Source: Ophiura sarsii
Lineage: Eukaryota > Echinodermata > Ophiuroidea > Amphilepidida > Ophiuridae
Length of the DNA stretch: 64,000 nt
Direction of reading: 5' to 3'
Assembly: GCA_035610835.1 (NCBI GenBank)
Contig: CM069457.1
Coordinates: 21,508,658-21,572,657 of the forward strand
Positions 10,457 to 20,736 of this stretch are shown here, one piece after another. Below the pieces are notes generated by a model. It was given only the letters and a program-made list of their open reading frames with translations, was not told the DNA's origin and ran no database searches. Positions within the stretch are counted from its first letter, which is position 1, and every line of letters begins with the position of its first letter. The translations under genes were made by a program, and so were the position numbers.

Positions 10457-12436
10457 CCTGGTATGCTATTACTTATAGACTTTGAAAAAGCTTTCGATAC
10501 CGTATCACATGATTTTATATATAAAACTTTGAAAACCTTCAATTTTGGTACGGATATATGTAAATGGTTTCAAACTCTATATAAAAATGCTTTTTCGTCA
10601 GTGTTAATAAATGGGAATATTTCAAAACCGTTTCAAATTCAACGTAGTTGTAGGCAGGGCGACCCTCTTTCGCCTTATGTCTTTGTTTTATGTGCGGAAA
10701 TTCTGGCCTCAATGATTAGAGGAAATCAAAACATAAAAGGGATCAAGATAAATGACATGAATTTTAAGATAACACAATACGCAGATGATACAACTTTAAT
10801 ATTAGATGGTACAGAAAGGTCACTAAAAAGCACGTTTGATACTTTGAAAATTTTCCGTGAGATGTCGGGTTTAAAAATCAATATAGATAAAACAGTAGCA
10901 GTATGGATTGGGTCATATAAAAACAGAATTGTGAAAATGTGTGAAAATGTCAAGATATCCTGGAATTTTGATGGACATTTTGATTTTTTAGGAATTTATT
11001 TTAATACTGATTTGACACAAATGGTTGAACAGAACTATGATAAGTCACTTAAATTGATGAAAAAAATGATTTTAAGTTGGAAAATAAGGAATCTAACTGT
11101 TTTGGGTCGAGTTGTAGTGGTAAAATCTTTGGTCCTACCTAAGTTAAGTTATATTGCTCAAATGCTTCCAAACCCGAACAAAGATTTCATAAAAACGGTT
11201 AATGATATGATTTTTAAATATGTATGGGGTGGCAAGCCAGACAGAATAAAAAGATCTCAGTTTGTGCAAAATTATGAGAACGGAGGTGTAAAAATGCCAG
11301 ATGTGGAATCTCATATAAATGCATTGAAAATAAATTGGATTCGAAGGGTTTTGCAAGGTGAAAAAAGTTGGATAAAATTGTATAGATTATGTTTAAATGC
11401 CAAAAAAGACGATATTTGTTGTACAGGTTTTTTCCATTTTAATGCAACAAAAAATAAGATAGACAACAAGTTCTGGTATGATACTCTATTCTCTTGGTCA
11501 TCTTTGATATGCATTGTTAACAACGGTGTTTTAGACTTCAATCGCATTGCAAAACAATATTTGTGGTGGAATGATAAAATAAAAATTGGAGATAAATCGA
11601 TAAACTATGCTCATTGGAAGGAAAATGGTGTCATTTTTATCAATGATTTACTGAAAGATAATGGGACTTTTATGTCAGAAGACGAGTTCGAAGAAATTTA
11701 TCAAGTGAAAACCAATTTCCTAGAGTATAATGGTATTATAAGAGCAATTAAGTCAAACTTCAATATCAGTCAATTAAATGGGTCGAAACTAGTATCACCT
11801 TTTAGACCTAGTAACGTGGAACTACTGTTCAAACAGCGAAAAGGTTGTACTTTATTCTACAAAGTCTTTATAAAATCAAAGAAAATGAAACAATCCATTA
11901 ATAAGTGGCAATTAGACTTTGGTATAGAAAATAGGGAGTGGAAAAAAATATGTCTTTTAAATTTTAAGTTTTCCGATGACACAAAGTATAGATGGTTCCA
12001 ATATAGAATCAATCAAAGTATTTTAGGAACGAATAGTCTTTTGCTAAAATGTAATATTAGAGGAGATGACTTATGCACTTTTTGTAAAAAAACCTCTGAA
12101 ACAATTACGCATCTTTTCATAACTTGTCAAATCTCAAAATCATTCTGGAATATCTTTAAAAGGTGGGTTAAAGGTCAAACAAATGTGGACTTGAATATGA
12201 ATCCAGTAACAATACTTTTTGGATCAAATTTGGATTTCACCCTAACATTGATAATGACAATGGCGAAATTCCATATTTATAGAGCAAAGATGACAGAAAA
12301 ACAGCCAGATTTAGACACTTTCAAACACGAAATTAAGTATTATTACAATATTCTAAAATACCAAGCCACATGTAATTCAGACTTGAATACTTTTCTGGAA
12401 AAATGGCATAAATGGAAAAGTCTCTGCACTGATTAA
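10457..12436 (+). CDS. ORF2 segment 3: RT catalytic core and C-terminus
   Basis: This segment contains the RT palm: LLLIDFEKAFDTVSH (first catalytic Asp), CRQGDPLSPYVFVL, then QYADDTTL with the YADD catalytic box at 10778-10789, followed by SGLKINIDKT and FLGIYF. The thumb and a long C-terminal region follow, including WRK-type motifs near KYVWGGKPDRIKRS. Near the end CTFCKKTSETITHLFITC gives a C-x2-C-x7-H-x4-C pattern, the Cys/His motif seen at the end of L1-type ORF2 proteins. The stop codon is at 12434-12436. All core RT residues that I can check are present. Confidence 0.9.
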   Translation, partial: PGMLLLIDFEKAFDTVSHDFIYKTLKTFNFGTDICKWFQTLYKNAFSSVLINGNISKPFQIQRSCRQGDPLSPYVFVLCAEILASMIRGNQNIKGIKINDMNFKITQYADDTTLILDGTERSLKSTFDTLKIFREMSGLKINIDKTVAVWIGSYKNRIVKMCENVKISWNFDGHFDFLGIYFNTDLTQMVEQNYDKSLKLMKKMILSWKIRNLTVLGRVVVVKSLVLPKLSYIAQMLPNPNKDFIKTVNDMIFKYVWGGKPDRIKRSQFVQNYENGGVKMPDVESHINALKINWIRRVLQGEKSWIKLYRLCLNAKKDDICCTGFFHFNATKNKIDNKFWYDTLFSWSSLICIVNNGVLDFNRIAKQYLWWNDKIKIGDKSINYAHWKENGVIFINDLLKDNGTFMSEDEFEEIYQVKTNFLEYNGIIRAIKSNFNISQLNGSKLVSPFRPSNVELLFKQRKGCTLFYKVFIKSKKMKQSINKWQLDFGIENREWKKICLLNFKFSDDTKYRWFQYRINQSILGTNSLLLKCNIRGDDLCTFCKKTSETITHLFITCQISKSFWNIFKRWVKGQTNVDLNMNPVTILFGSNLDFTLTLIMTMAKFHIYRAKMTEKQPDLDTFKHEIKYYYNILKYQATCNSDLNTFLEKWHKWKSLCTD

Positions 12437-12503
12437 CGGATAAGTTTCATTTAAATATATTTGTCAATATGTTACCCATGTAAAAAGGTGTATGTAGCTT
12501 AAG

Positions 12504-12520
12504 GTCACTGAGTAAGTGAC
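12504..12520 (+). other. Small hairpin in the LINE 3' UTR
   Basis: GTCACT-GAGTA-AGTGAC forms a perfect 6-bp stem with a 5-nt loop, 34 bases before the A-rich tail. In LINEs of the stringent type, the RT recognises a 3' stem-loop; a role here is inferred from position only. Confidence 0.45.
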
Positions 12521-12553
12521 AGTACTATGTTTATGTCAGCTGTCAAGAAGGAA

Positions 12554-12602
12554 TTAAAAAAAAAATAAAAAATAAAAAAAAAAAAAAAAAAAATAAAAAA
12601 TA
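12554..12602 (+). repeat. LINE A-rich tail
   Basis: Runs of A interrupted by single T residues directly precede the right target-site duplication. The length (about 50 nt) and position identify it as the 3' tail of the element. Confidence 0.9.
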
Positions 12603-12618
12603 ATAATTATGTTGCGTG
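12603..12618 (+). repeat. Right target-site duplication of the LINE
   Basis: ATAATTATGTTGCGTG, identical to 6499-6514. Confidence 0.9.
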
Positions 12619-13121
12619 CTCTGTCGTCTTTATCGTTTAAATTTGTAAATACATTTACAATTCTAGTCGATTATTAAGCTAGAAAGCTTAGGCTGATAGT
12701 TTTTTATATGGAGACATTTTGCATAATATAATAAGATCGAAGTAAATTGGCCCAGTTTTGTTTCATCAAGTCAATCTTCAGACCGTACTGTTACAATCCT
12801 TTGTTTTAACCTACATTTCTCCTCAAATGTCATAACAACAAAATAAATATTAAAGTGTGGCGCCGGCACGTCAGCATTGTTGCATCATAGACATTATCAA
12901 TATAATTCATGAATTGATAAATGGGTCAAAAAGGCTAGAAATCGCTATTTGGCGCTTATGACCTCACCGTGGGTAAATATTGGTATCGACAAGGGTGTAA
13001 CTTACATTTTGAAAAATAGGTAAAGAGCAGGAAATCGCTATTTTGGCGCCAACCTTATCAGCAATTGCCATATGATTATTGACTGATTGATTCAATTGTT
13101 GAATATTTTAATATGGATCAT
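12619..13121. other. Non-coding stretch
   Basis: No gene recognised. A short direct repeat occurs around 12936-12960 and 13028-13050 (GAAATCGCTATTTTGGCGC-like words). Confidence 0.4.
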
Positions 13122-13363
13122 TTACACTTTCCATGCAACAGGCGTCTGCAGATGACATTGCAAAATTTCACAAAATGTTTCAAAAATATCAAAATCATTT
13201 TATTTAATTACCATATGGAATCACCATGAGAAATGAATTGAAATAAGTACAACATGCCTATTATTGGTTCAATTATCGTTGAGATAGACCTTGAAAGTTG
13301 GGAAAGGTTTCTGAAAAAAAATGTATTGTATTGGTAAGACTAATAGCCGTGTGGAAAGTCTTA
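13122..13363 (-). mobile_element. Family I MITE, copy 2
   Basis: Inverse orientation: the GCGTCTGCAGA end comes first. It starts TTTACACTTTCCATGC and ends GCCGTGTGGAAAGTCTTAA. The central text CACAAAATGTTTCAAAAAT and AATCACCATGAGAAATG is diagnostic. The ends are slightly mutated. Confidence 0.88.
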
Positions 13364-13457
13364 AGGAAACACGAAAAAAATGCCTCTTTAAATTATAATT
13401 CTCAAGAGGCGTGTTCTTGGGAATACAACTATCAGGGGTGAAAACGGGTCAAAATAG

Positions 13458-13560
13458 AGGGGCGTTTGTACGCCCCAGCGCCGGGAATCGAACCCGGGTC
13501 GACCCGGATCGCCCAGGTGGCAGTCCGACTCCCTACCGTACGTAATTGAACCAAGGAGCC
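13458..13560 (-). repeat. tRNA-like sequence (Gly-like head), probably SINE-derived
   Basis: On the minus strand the segment from 13560 down reads GGCTCCTTGGTTCAATTACG, then a CTGCCAC loop typical of a GCC (Gly) anticodon, then CCGGGTTCGATTCCCGG, an intact T-arm with a perfect B-box. The acceptor stem does not pair and the region before the T-arm is too long, so it is not a functional tRNA. The adjoining GGGGCGTTTGTACGCCCC (13458-13475) is a short palindrome. A tRNA-derived SINE or tRNA pseudogene is most likely. Confidence 0.55.
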
Positions 13561-14404
13561 AGCGTAAAATCTTTAAGATTTTCCTACGCGTATGATAGCC
13601 CTAGCCCCATCCTAGCCCCATAGACTAAGCGGAGCATAGATAGGCCACTCGGCGAAATGAAATTGTTGTTTCCGGGCGCGGTGCACTCGAGTACTCGCCC
13701 TATCTCCCATTACCTGGAGGTAATTTGACCAATTTTAAAATATTCATGAGTTGAGTGCGCCTGTTCTTACTGCATCATTCGCGTTTGAACTGCGTCGTGC
13801 TACGCCACGTTATCCGAAATGCGCTAAATTGGTAGTAGGCGTAGGCTTCAGTTTGCCATTTACCCTTTTTTGACGGGGGAGATTAGCGACCCCGTCATTT
13901 GAAACGACGTTTCTAAGTCGTAACCTTTTCACAAACCCCTAAAATTCGCGGCATTTGCTAATATTAATAACTTGCATTAATCATCTTCTGAAGCGATTTT
14001 GTTGTAAAATGTAATTGATATTGTTATAATATGAAGGTAAGAGGACACAGTAAGTTATTTCAGCTATTTGGATGCCATTTAGTAATATACTAAGCTATTT
14101 GGATGCTATTTTGTATTATATTATATGATTTAGTAATATACTGAGTCACTGAGTCCACGGCCTCTTTGTTCCGTGTTGCCTTGGTCTCGCAATTAGCCCA
14201 ATGATTATGGCGAACCCTAGGCTACATCCCCCAGTCATCAATATTACCGTACGGACGCTAAAGCTGTACAAATATCGGAGCCTGCAAGATAGCGACATAA
14301 GAGGGCGGCTGAGAGTTACAGTCTAGGTGAACCCTTCAATATGATTAGCCCAATGATATGGCAACAACCCCTCGACCTTTGCCATGCGACACGAAAACAA
14401 GACT
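13561..14404. other. Non-coding stretch with short direct repeats
   Basis: TTAGCCCAATGATTATGGC (near 14193) recurs as TTAGCCCAATGATATGGC (near 14345). TCCTAGCCCCA words repeat near 13600-13620, and the phrase ACTAAGCTATTTGGATGC recurs near 14060-14105. No coding sequence was recognised. Confidence 0.45.
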
Positions 14405-14508
14405 AGAAGTGACGTCATGATTATTACTTCTCCGAGATGCGCAGAACTCCGCCATTTTGTACACATTTTAAACCGACAGAAAAATTCTGCGCAAGTACGT
14501 GTAAACCA
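14405..14508 (+). promoter_or_regulatory. Possible TATA-less promoter (CRE + NRF1-like + YY1-like)
   Basis: TGACGTCA (14410-14417) is a full palindromic CRE. ATGCGCA (14436-14442) resembles an NRF1 half-site and GCCATTTTG (14451-14459) resembles a YY1 core. CTGCGCA follows near 14488. This trio within 80 bp is typical of housekeeping promoters in animals. A short ATG-started frame follows at 14509. These are motif matches only; no transcript evidence is visible. Confidence 0.35.
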
Positions 14509-14589
14509 ATGGGATTTTTAACTCTGGACGAAAGTGAAAATGAACCGCCGATATTTCAAGATTTACCATACTTTGTTTTAGTTATTTGA
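14509..14589 (+). CDS. Possible short first exon or uORF (unknown)
   Basis: ATG at 14509 with G at +4, 26 codons, stop at 14587-14589. The peptide begins MGFLTLDESENEPPIF, which looks more protein-like than most chance frames here. It directly follows the candidate promoter. It could be the 5' part of an exon whose splice donor I cannot place, an upstream ORF, or chance. No family recognised. Confidence 0.15.
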   Translation: MGFLTLDESENEPPIFQDLPYFVLVI

Positions 14590-15650
14590 AGATGACACTC
14601 AATATTTAGGTTTGGCTTTGATGGTACGTGATCAGAGATCAAGTAGGGAATCTTTTGGCGTAGCACTTTTTGCTACATATTTGTGCATTAGTGTTCAAAA
14701 GTGTGTCGTATTTCGTGATGCTACATTGGTTAAATCGAACGCTGCGTGGTGGTATGCACTATGCAGGTTATTACGGGGCTTGGGCTCTACTGTGGGTTGG
14801 GTTTGGGAATTCACGGAGAGTGAGACTTACGGGATACGGGTACCCGTGACACGCACGTATAGAATGACCCGTGTCACGTAAGAGAAAAAGCACGGGATAA
14901 CTCAAGCCTACTTTCAACAGTCTTCTATCTCCCCCGTCCAGTTTTTTTTAAATACCTTGTTTTAAATCTAAACACAATGAAATATAAAACGGGATTCTTT
15001 TGTTGACGTTTGGGGCAACGGTTTTTATTTGGAGTTCAATCCAAGAAGACCCGTCATAAACGTGTAAACGCCTATTCAAAGTTGATTGAGGATGACTCAT
15101 ACAAAGCTGAATACCTAGATATTACTAGTATAAGTAGGCCTATCTTGAGGTGCTTAGGATTTTGCGAAACGAAACGAAACCAACTTAGGCGAAATCGGAT
15201 TTGTCAAGAAAATGACAAAGAATTTGTTATAGTTAGGAATTACAGTGAGCCATATTTCATGGACTATAATAGCATTTTATTTTTATTTCTTGATGATGGG
15301 CTTAGGATTTGCGAAATGAAACGAAACGAACTTAAGCGAAAGCATCAACAAAACAAACTATAGTCCTATATGAATGGTAATTTAATTTTCTTGAAGCTCA
15401 TTCAAATATCAAATCCAAATACAAAATGTTGAATGATCAAAACAACACACCGCAAAATTGCCGCTAAAACTATTTTTTTCTTCTAAAAATAGCACCAGTC
15501 CGATTTGGAGATTAAGCATTTTTAGATCGAGAAAAGTAAATACAATCAAATAAACGGCATTGTAATCCGGAAATGGCACTGTAAATTATTTATTTTAGAT
15601 TTATGCTAAATGAGCTGTTTGGAGTATCTTGATTGAGTCGTTTGACATAT

Positions 15651-16114
15651 TAAACTGCTCACAAAAAGTATCGAAACACTTAGAAATGCTCCAATATATA
15701 ACGGCTCGAAAGGGTATGTATTAATCGAAGCAAATAACCAAGTGCATAATTTTGTTCCGCATATTTTGACACCTCGATCGTTGAGATACGATATTGCGGA
15801 GCGGAATTATTGTCATTTCAATGATCGTGGGTCCAGTTTCAAAAGTGACACGCATCCCTAAGCACGAATCTGATCATTCTAAACAGTAATGCAAACCTCT
15901 CTCTATGGGATGATTGTCACTTTTGAAACTGGACCCACGACCATTGAAATGACAATAACTCCGCTCCGCAACATCGTATCTCATCGATCGAGGTGTCAAA
16001 ACACGCAGAACAAAATTATGTATTTGGTTATTTGCTTCGATTAATGCATACCCTTTCGAGCCGTTATATATTGGATCATTTCTAAGTGTTTCGATACTTT
16101 TTGTGAGCAGTTTA
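15651..16114. mobile_element. TA-flanked foldback MITE with ~205-bp arms
   Basis: The element is a nearly complete palindrome. The left end TA-AACTGCTCACAAAAAGT and right end ACTTTTTGTGAGCAGTT-TA are complementary, and the arms continue through TCGAAACACTTA, AACGGCTCGAAA, TTAATCGAAGCAAATAACCA, GACACCTCGAT and GGGTCCAGTTTCAAAAGTGA to a central loop near 15860-15910. TA flanks point to Tc1/mariner-type mobilisation. There is no open frame. A second, one-armed copy lies at 28180-28406. Confidence 0.9.
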
Positions 16115-16120
16115 CATTCA

Positions 16121-16136
16121 GTGGCGTAGCTAGGAC
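16121..16136 (+). other. hAT-like terminal motif
   Basis: CAGTGGCGTAGCTAGG matches the general hAT end pattern (CAGNG). The same start occurs in complement at 40040 (CAGTGGCGTACCCAG). The rest of the element is not recognisable here. Confidence 0.3.
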
Positions 16137-16445
16137 AAGATATTTAGGGTCTTTTCAATGAACTATTTATATGAAGGATTCAGTTGAATAAAAGATAATA
16201 AATAAATAATTATCAATAATGTTCTTGTGTGAAATGGCATCTTGGAAATATAAAAAGAAATCCTAATGACACCGCGATTTTAAAGTTAGTCCTGGAAAGT
16301 GAGTTAGAAGCTTACATAAATCTCACCAAAGTGCATAACTTTACAAGGCATAGGCGAAATGGCTCGGCAAATGGCCTATATTTTACTTCAAAAATGAGCA
16401 AAACCATATAATTTATCTGATGCACCCCACACATCCGTCTATAGT

Positions 16446-16530
16446 AATTATTCTTAAACAGCTAAGAAAGTTTAAGCAATCTCATTGGTTCTCAGAGAAA
16501 TCGGCGACATCTAGATGAGACAACTTAACA
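16446..16530 (+). repeat. Interspersed repeat fragment (partner at 39.25 kb)
   Basis: The words TTCTTAAACAGCTAAGA, GTTTAAGCAATC and CATTGGTTCTCAGAGAAATC followed by GGCGACAT are shared with 39252-39335. Confidence 0.7.
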
Positions 16531-16975
16531 CGGGGAGGTGGGGCTTACGTTTTAACTGTGCGCCCGGCCTTCACAATGCTTGGTTTGCTCCATAACGCGC
16601 ACTTCTGCAGTGCGTCTTTAGCGCTTTTCCTGCGTTTATGCCGGCGCCGCGACGCTTACGCATGGTTTACTCATCGCATGTGATTGGATGGAATGTTTGT
16701 GGGTTATTCGATCCTAGCAGGGGTAAAAGTTGTCAAATGTGGACAATAAAATGTACTTATTTCTAAATTGATAAATGTCTAAAGTATGATTGTTTACTTA
16801 AAATAATACTATCGTCCGCATTTATGTCAGACAATATAACACGGGTACGGTCTAAAAACAATACCTTTATTCTCTAATTATGCCTTGCTTTATTACACTT
16901 CTTAGCCATGTTGGACCAGCAACACGACCATCAATCCGTCAACGAACGCGTTTCTGCACAGCGCGGCGCGAATTG
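16531..16975. other. Non-coding stretch, locally GC-richer
   Basis: Between about 16550 and 16690 the base composition rises, with several CpG words (GGCGCCGCGACGC). No gene or known repeat was identified. Confidence 0.4.
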
Positions 16976-17187
16976 GGCTATTCCAGATAATAATGACGCC
17001 CCCCCCCCCTATAGAGGACTTTTTTTAGTCCGGAATTCCATGGACTCTATGAAAAGTATATGGAATTCCAGATCAAACTTTAAAAAAGTATGGAATTGGT
17101 GAGGGAAAAACAGTCTGGAATTCCGATGTCCTCTATGGGATGGGGGGGGGGGGGGGGGGGGGGGGCATTATTATCTGGAATAGTCCA
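16976..17187. repeat. Foldback repeat with homopolymer C/G arms
   Basis: The left arm GGGCTATTCCAGATAATAATG, then a C-run and CTATAGAGGAC, is mirrored by GTCCTCTAT, a run of 24 G (17142-17165) and CATTATTATCTGGAATAG. Between the arms are repeats of TGGAATTCC. Relatives lie at 38245-38370 and 38697-39212. Confidence 0.75.
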
Positions 17188-17806
17188 CTGTTTAGTGCAA
17201 TTAAATGTACAGTTATACGCTCTGTAGCTGCGTGACGAAAATTCCACAATAGCAAAAAAATGCGTGGGATCATTGCGTATACTTGCTTTTTACACGGGCC
17301 AATTATTGTCGTTTTTGATGTAAAGAAATAATCATCTGAGATCACAAAAATAGCATCATTTAAGCGCAAGAAGGCTAAAAATGCCTATATTGATTTCAGC
17401 AATTCCTTGAAAATTGCAATAGACCACTCTTACTGTTGCTTTATCTTGTGTTTTGTAGCGATGAGTTTGCATTAACAGCTAATGCACTGACCTTTTTGAA
17501 ACAACAAGAAAAAGACAATAAAAGTGTTTTTTTTTACCATCTAAACACCCGTGGTCCAGGACACTGATGATGAATACAATCGAAGAAAAAATAGTTCTTA
17601 TATTTAGTTTGTTAAAAAAAAAAATCGTATTTATTTGTTTATCTTTTTGTATTTTTTTGTGTATGAGACACCCTGTACCCTGCGCGCACCGAGTCTCTGT
17701 ATGAATATTTGTATCGAGGTCGTCTTGCTGACGTCACACCGACCATCTTTACGGTATTATACTAACTTTATTCCAAATTGTTTAAACACGAACTTCAACT
17801 AAAATC
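17188..17806. other. Non-coding stretch
   Basis: AT-rich with several A/T homopolymers. No feature supported. Confidence 0.4.
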
Positions 17807-18064
17807 TTAACACTTTCCACGCGGCTATTTAGTTTTACCATACAAAACAGATTTTTATGAATTCTTTCCCAACTTTCAAATTCTGTTCTCAAGAATTACT
17901 GAACCAATAGGCCTACTAGGCAAGTGTGAACTTATTGTAATGCATTTCTCATCGTGATTCCAAATATGGTGATGAAATTCAATAATATTTTCTTTTTGTT
18001 GTTGAAACATTTTGTGAAGTTTTGGAATGTCGTCTGCAGACGCCAGCCGCGTGGAAAACGTTAA
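17807..18064 (+). mobile_element. Family I MITE, copy 3
   Basis: TTAA-CACTTTCCACGCGGC at the left and GCCGCGTGGAAAACG-TTAA at the right. The element is full length (about 250 bp) with a small T-rich insertion near 17985. Both TTAA flanks are intact. Confidence 0.92.
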
Positions 18065-19562
18065 GCAATTCTTAGTTTGGTCCCATCAGTATGCTGGTGT
18101 CATCTATTATAACTTGTAGGTAAATGCGTATTGTTACGGGTTCGATTCATGTTTTATTGTAATGAGTTACGTATTGGAAAGCCCAACGACCTCTACTTAT
18201 TGACCCATTTCGTACACTAGTCAGGTGATGAATTCAAAGGGAGAGAATCAAGCAATACACTCCATTTTGTAGAGTGCACACCACTAAATATTATTTTGCA
18301 TTCTGGCAATACCCGGCAGTGTTTGAAATTAAGATAGACCCTACCATAAGTATAAATTTAACGTCCTAGAAAAGGTAACAAGTGCTGTAAATGTACCCAA
18401 ATGTTTCACAATTTGGCATTTGTAGGTTAGTTCCTCCACATATAGGCCCATAATCTCTAGCTTTTTTTGACTGGTATCATTTTACACGATATTACTGTTT
18501 CCACCAATTTAGAGCTAAAATCTCTGATCTTACAATCTAGGCAGTCTGTCTTATATCTAAGCTAGATATCATTGGCCCCACATAAGTGATTGGTTTTAAG
18601 CAGAAGACATCTTGATCTTCCTTTAAACAATGATTTGAATGAACCAGTTTACTCTAAAGGTTAAACAAATTAGCATGAACTTGACCTCTTTACCACCTAA
18701 ACCAATAGAGAACTTAGTTGGTGGTGTGAGACCTAAAGGTATGAAATATATTTAGAGAATATCTCTAGACCCTACTTCACAACTCATCATAGTCCATGAG
18801 TGGTGCATCCCTGTAAACAAATATACTGCTACCCATTATCGTCCCCAAAATGATGTTGAGTCTATTGTATTAAACCCGCCACCAAATCGTCAATCATTTG
18901 ATGCTTACATTTTCTTGCCTATTGGCATATCATCCTCCAAGCTTATCCTCCTCCAAGAAAGCTTAACCCCGGTATAATGTATCGAAATTCTCCCTTAGTA
19001 ATTGCCCCACATGAAATGCTAAGGAACGTCAGAATATTTGTACTATGTTAAGTCTGTAATCTAGGCAGGAAACGCTGAATTGGAAACTCTATGGTAAGAA
19101 GAACCGTCTGTCAGGCAAAAAGGGGTCAGGAAGGGGTTATCAACAGCGCGTCCCTTAAAACATACAGTACAACAATATGTATGTAGGAAACGTTAGTGGT
19201 ATGATAAGTGAGAGTCAATTCGATTTTATAATACAGGGTGTGTCAAAAAAGTGTCCCATATTGTGAAACATGATTATTTGGGACATAAACTGTGAATTGG
19301 TAATAATCATGTTCACTAATCTGTAATGCATCGTAAGAATTTGTGTCTATCCATTTTGGAGCTTTAGTTGTGAAATTATGGAATTTACTTAAACATGTCA
19401 AATCATCAGCTGTGGCCACTTCTCAAGTGCAGAGAACTCTTTTATTACAATCGTCATTCAGTGTGTAATTGAACATAATCAATAAAATTAGAAATAAATA
19501 TAACAACTAAATGTTCATAGTTCAATTTGAGCAGAAAAAAAAATCCAACCATACTATGCATT
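18065..19562. other. Non-coding stretch
   Basis: No gene recognised. At 19233 ACAGGGTGTGTCAAAAAAGT resembles a mariner-type terminus, but I found no partner end. Confidence 0.4.
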
Positions 19563-19808
19563 TTAACACTTTGCACGCGGCTATTGGTTTTACCATACAA
19601 AACAAGATTTTTCAGAAACCTTTCCCATATTTCCAAGGTCTATTTCAAGGAATACTGAACCAATGCTAGGCATGTTTGTACTTTTTGTAATGCATTTCTC
19701 ATGGTGATTCCAAATATGGTAATGAAATTCAATGATTTTAACATTTTTAAACATTTTGTGAAATATTTGAATGTCGTCTGCAGCCGCCAGCCGCATGGAA
19801 AGAGTTAA
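19563..19808 (+). mobile_element. Family I MITE, copy 4
   Basis: Full length: TTAA-CACTTTGCACGCGGC ... GCCGCATGGAAAGAG-TTAA. It has one mismatch in the left repeat and a few in the right. The internal text matches the consensus. Confidence 0.92.
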
Positions 19809-20104
19809 ACCACCGAATATTTGAATATTACATGTATCTTAAACAATAAATTAATGTTTCCTATAAACGATCATTTGATTTGGTTTTTATAACCAGGAAT
19901 CGGTCTAATTTAGAAGAGGTTTGTTAATTTAAAAATGGTAGTGTAAAATTGTGATCAACAAAGTAGCATTCAGTCTTATATTATATACCATCAAGAAAGA
20001 GGGTGATGAAGTTGATGACAAAGTTATCAATCACTACGTTAGTAATTATCCTTTTTACCTTTATATTATAGCTGATAGAGCAATAAGGATAGGGATTTAG
20101 GTCG

Positions 20105-20353
20105 TTAACACTTTCCACGCGGCTATTGGTTTTACCATATTCAAAACAGATTTTTCAGAGAGCTTTTCCCAACTTTTCAAGGTCTACCTCAAGGATTACA
20201 GAACCAACAGTAGGCATGTTTGTACTTATTTCAATGCATTTCTCATGGTGATTCCAAATATGATAATGAAATTCAATAATTTTCAAATTTTTAAAACATT
20301 TTGTGAAATTTTTGAATGTCGTCTGCAGCCGCCTGCCGCATGGAAAGTGTTAA
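20105..20353 (+). mobile_element. Family I MITE, copy 5
   Basis: Full length: TTAA-CACTTTCCACGCGGC ... GCCGCATGGAAAGTG-TTAA. It lies 136 bp before copy 6, which is in the opposite orientation. Confidence 0.93.
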
Positions 20354-20489
20354 GGTTTTTGATTGCAAACCGACTCTGCTGCGATCCAAGAATAACGCGG
20401 CCGTCACACACCATATCCGTTCACAATATCATCGTATTGTGTACTTTCCCACGCAATATCATGAGAGAAAAAGACAAACGACTGTTTTA

Positions 20490-20736
20490 TTAACACTTTC
20501 CACGCGGCAGGCAGCTGCAGACGACATTCCAAAATTTCACAAAATGTTTCAAAAATGTCAAAATTGTTAAATTTCATAACCATATTTGGAATCATCATGT
20601 GAAATGCATTGAAATTAGTACAAACATGCCTAGTATTGGTTCAGTAATCCTTGAGATAGACTTTGAAAATTGGGAAAGGTTTCTGAAATATCTGTTTTGT
20701 ATATGGTAAAACTAATAGCCGCGTGGAAAGTGTTAA
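20490..20736 (-). mobile_element. Family I MITE, copy 6
   Basis: Full length, reverse orientation: TTAA-CACTTTCCACGCGGC (here followed by AGGCAGCTGCAGACGAC) ... GCCGCGTGGAAAGTG-TTAA. Both ends are perfect 15-bp inverted repeats, so this is one of the best-preserved copies. Confidence 0.94.

Larger units (their letters stand above)
8624..12436 (+). pseudogene. LINE ORF2 polyprotein (EN-RT), broken by two frameshifts
   Basis: Taken as a whole this is about 1,270 codons: an N-terminal APE-type endonuclease, a reverse transcriptase and a C-terminal Cys/His region. The enzyme would nick target DNA and copy element RNA by target-primed reverse transcription. The first break is near 9277-9283, where the frame stops at 9290-9292 while the sequence continues one frame over (SDITPGYRTDHS), consistent with loss of one base in a T-rich run. 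The second is at the A-run 10447-10454, where one extra A shifts the frame just before PGMLLLIDFEKAFD. Everything else is open, so the copy is young. The start ATG at 8624 has G at -3 and +4. Confidence 0.9.
6515..12602 (+). mobile_element. Full-length L1/Tx1-like non-LTR retrotransposon
   Basis: This is a 6,088-bp element with, in order: a 5' UTR with two repeated monomers, ORF1 (6791-7594), a long inter-ORF region with a tandem 349-bp duplication (7682-8372), ORF2 (8624-12436) with apurinic-type endonuclease, reverse transcriptase and a C-terminal Cys/His motif, a short 3' UTR with a small hairpin, and an A-rich tail. Identical 16-bp flanking duplications show that both ends are original and the insertion is fairly young. 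The two-ORF layout, the ORF1 type and the RT text (WRPISLLN, QTGFVPNR, YADD) place it in the L1/Tx1 group; the exact clade needs a phylogeny. ORF2 carries two one-base frameshifts, so this copy is probably inactive unless they are assembly errors. Confidence 0.93.

Noticed and set aside
14612..14881. 89-codon plus-strand frame after the promoter-like cluster
   Set aside because: The sequence does not look like a folded protein family I know, and it overlaps no clear splice signals.
15010..15363. 117-codon plus-strand frame
   Set aside because: It contains a direct repeat (CGAAACGAAACGAA-type) and no recognisable domain.
19233..19262. Mariner-type terminus ACAGGGTGTGTCAAAAAAGT
   Set aside because: No partner end or transposase relic was found nearby.
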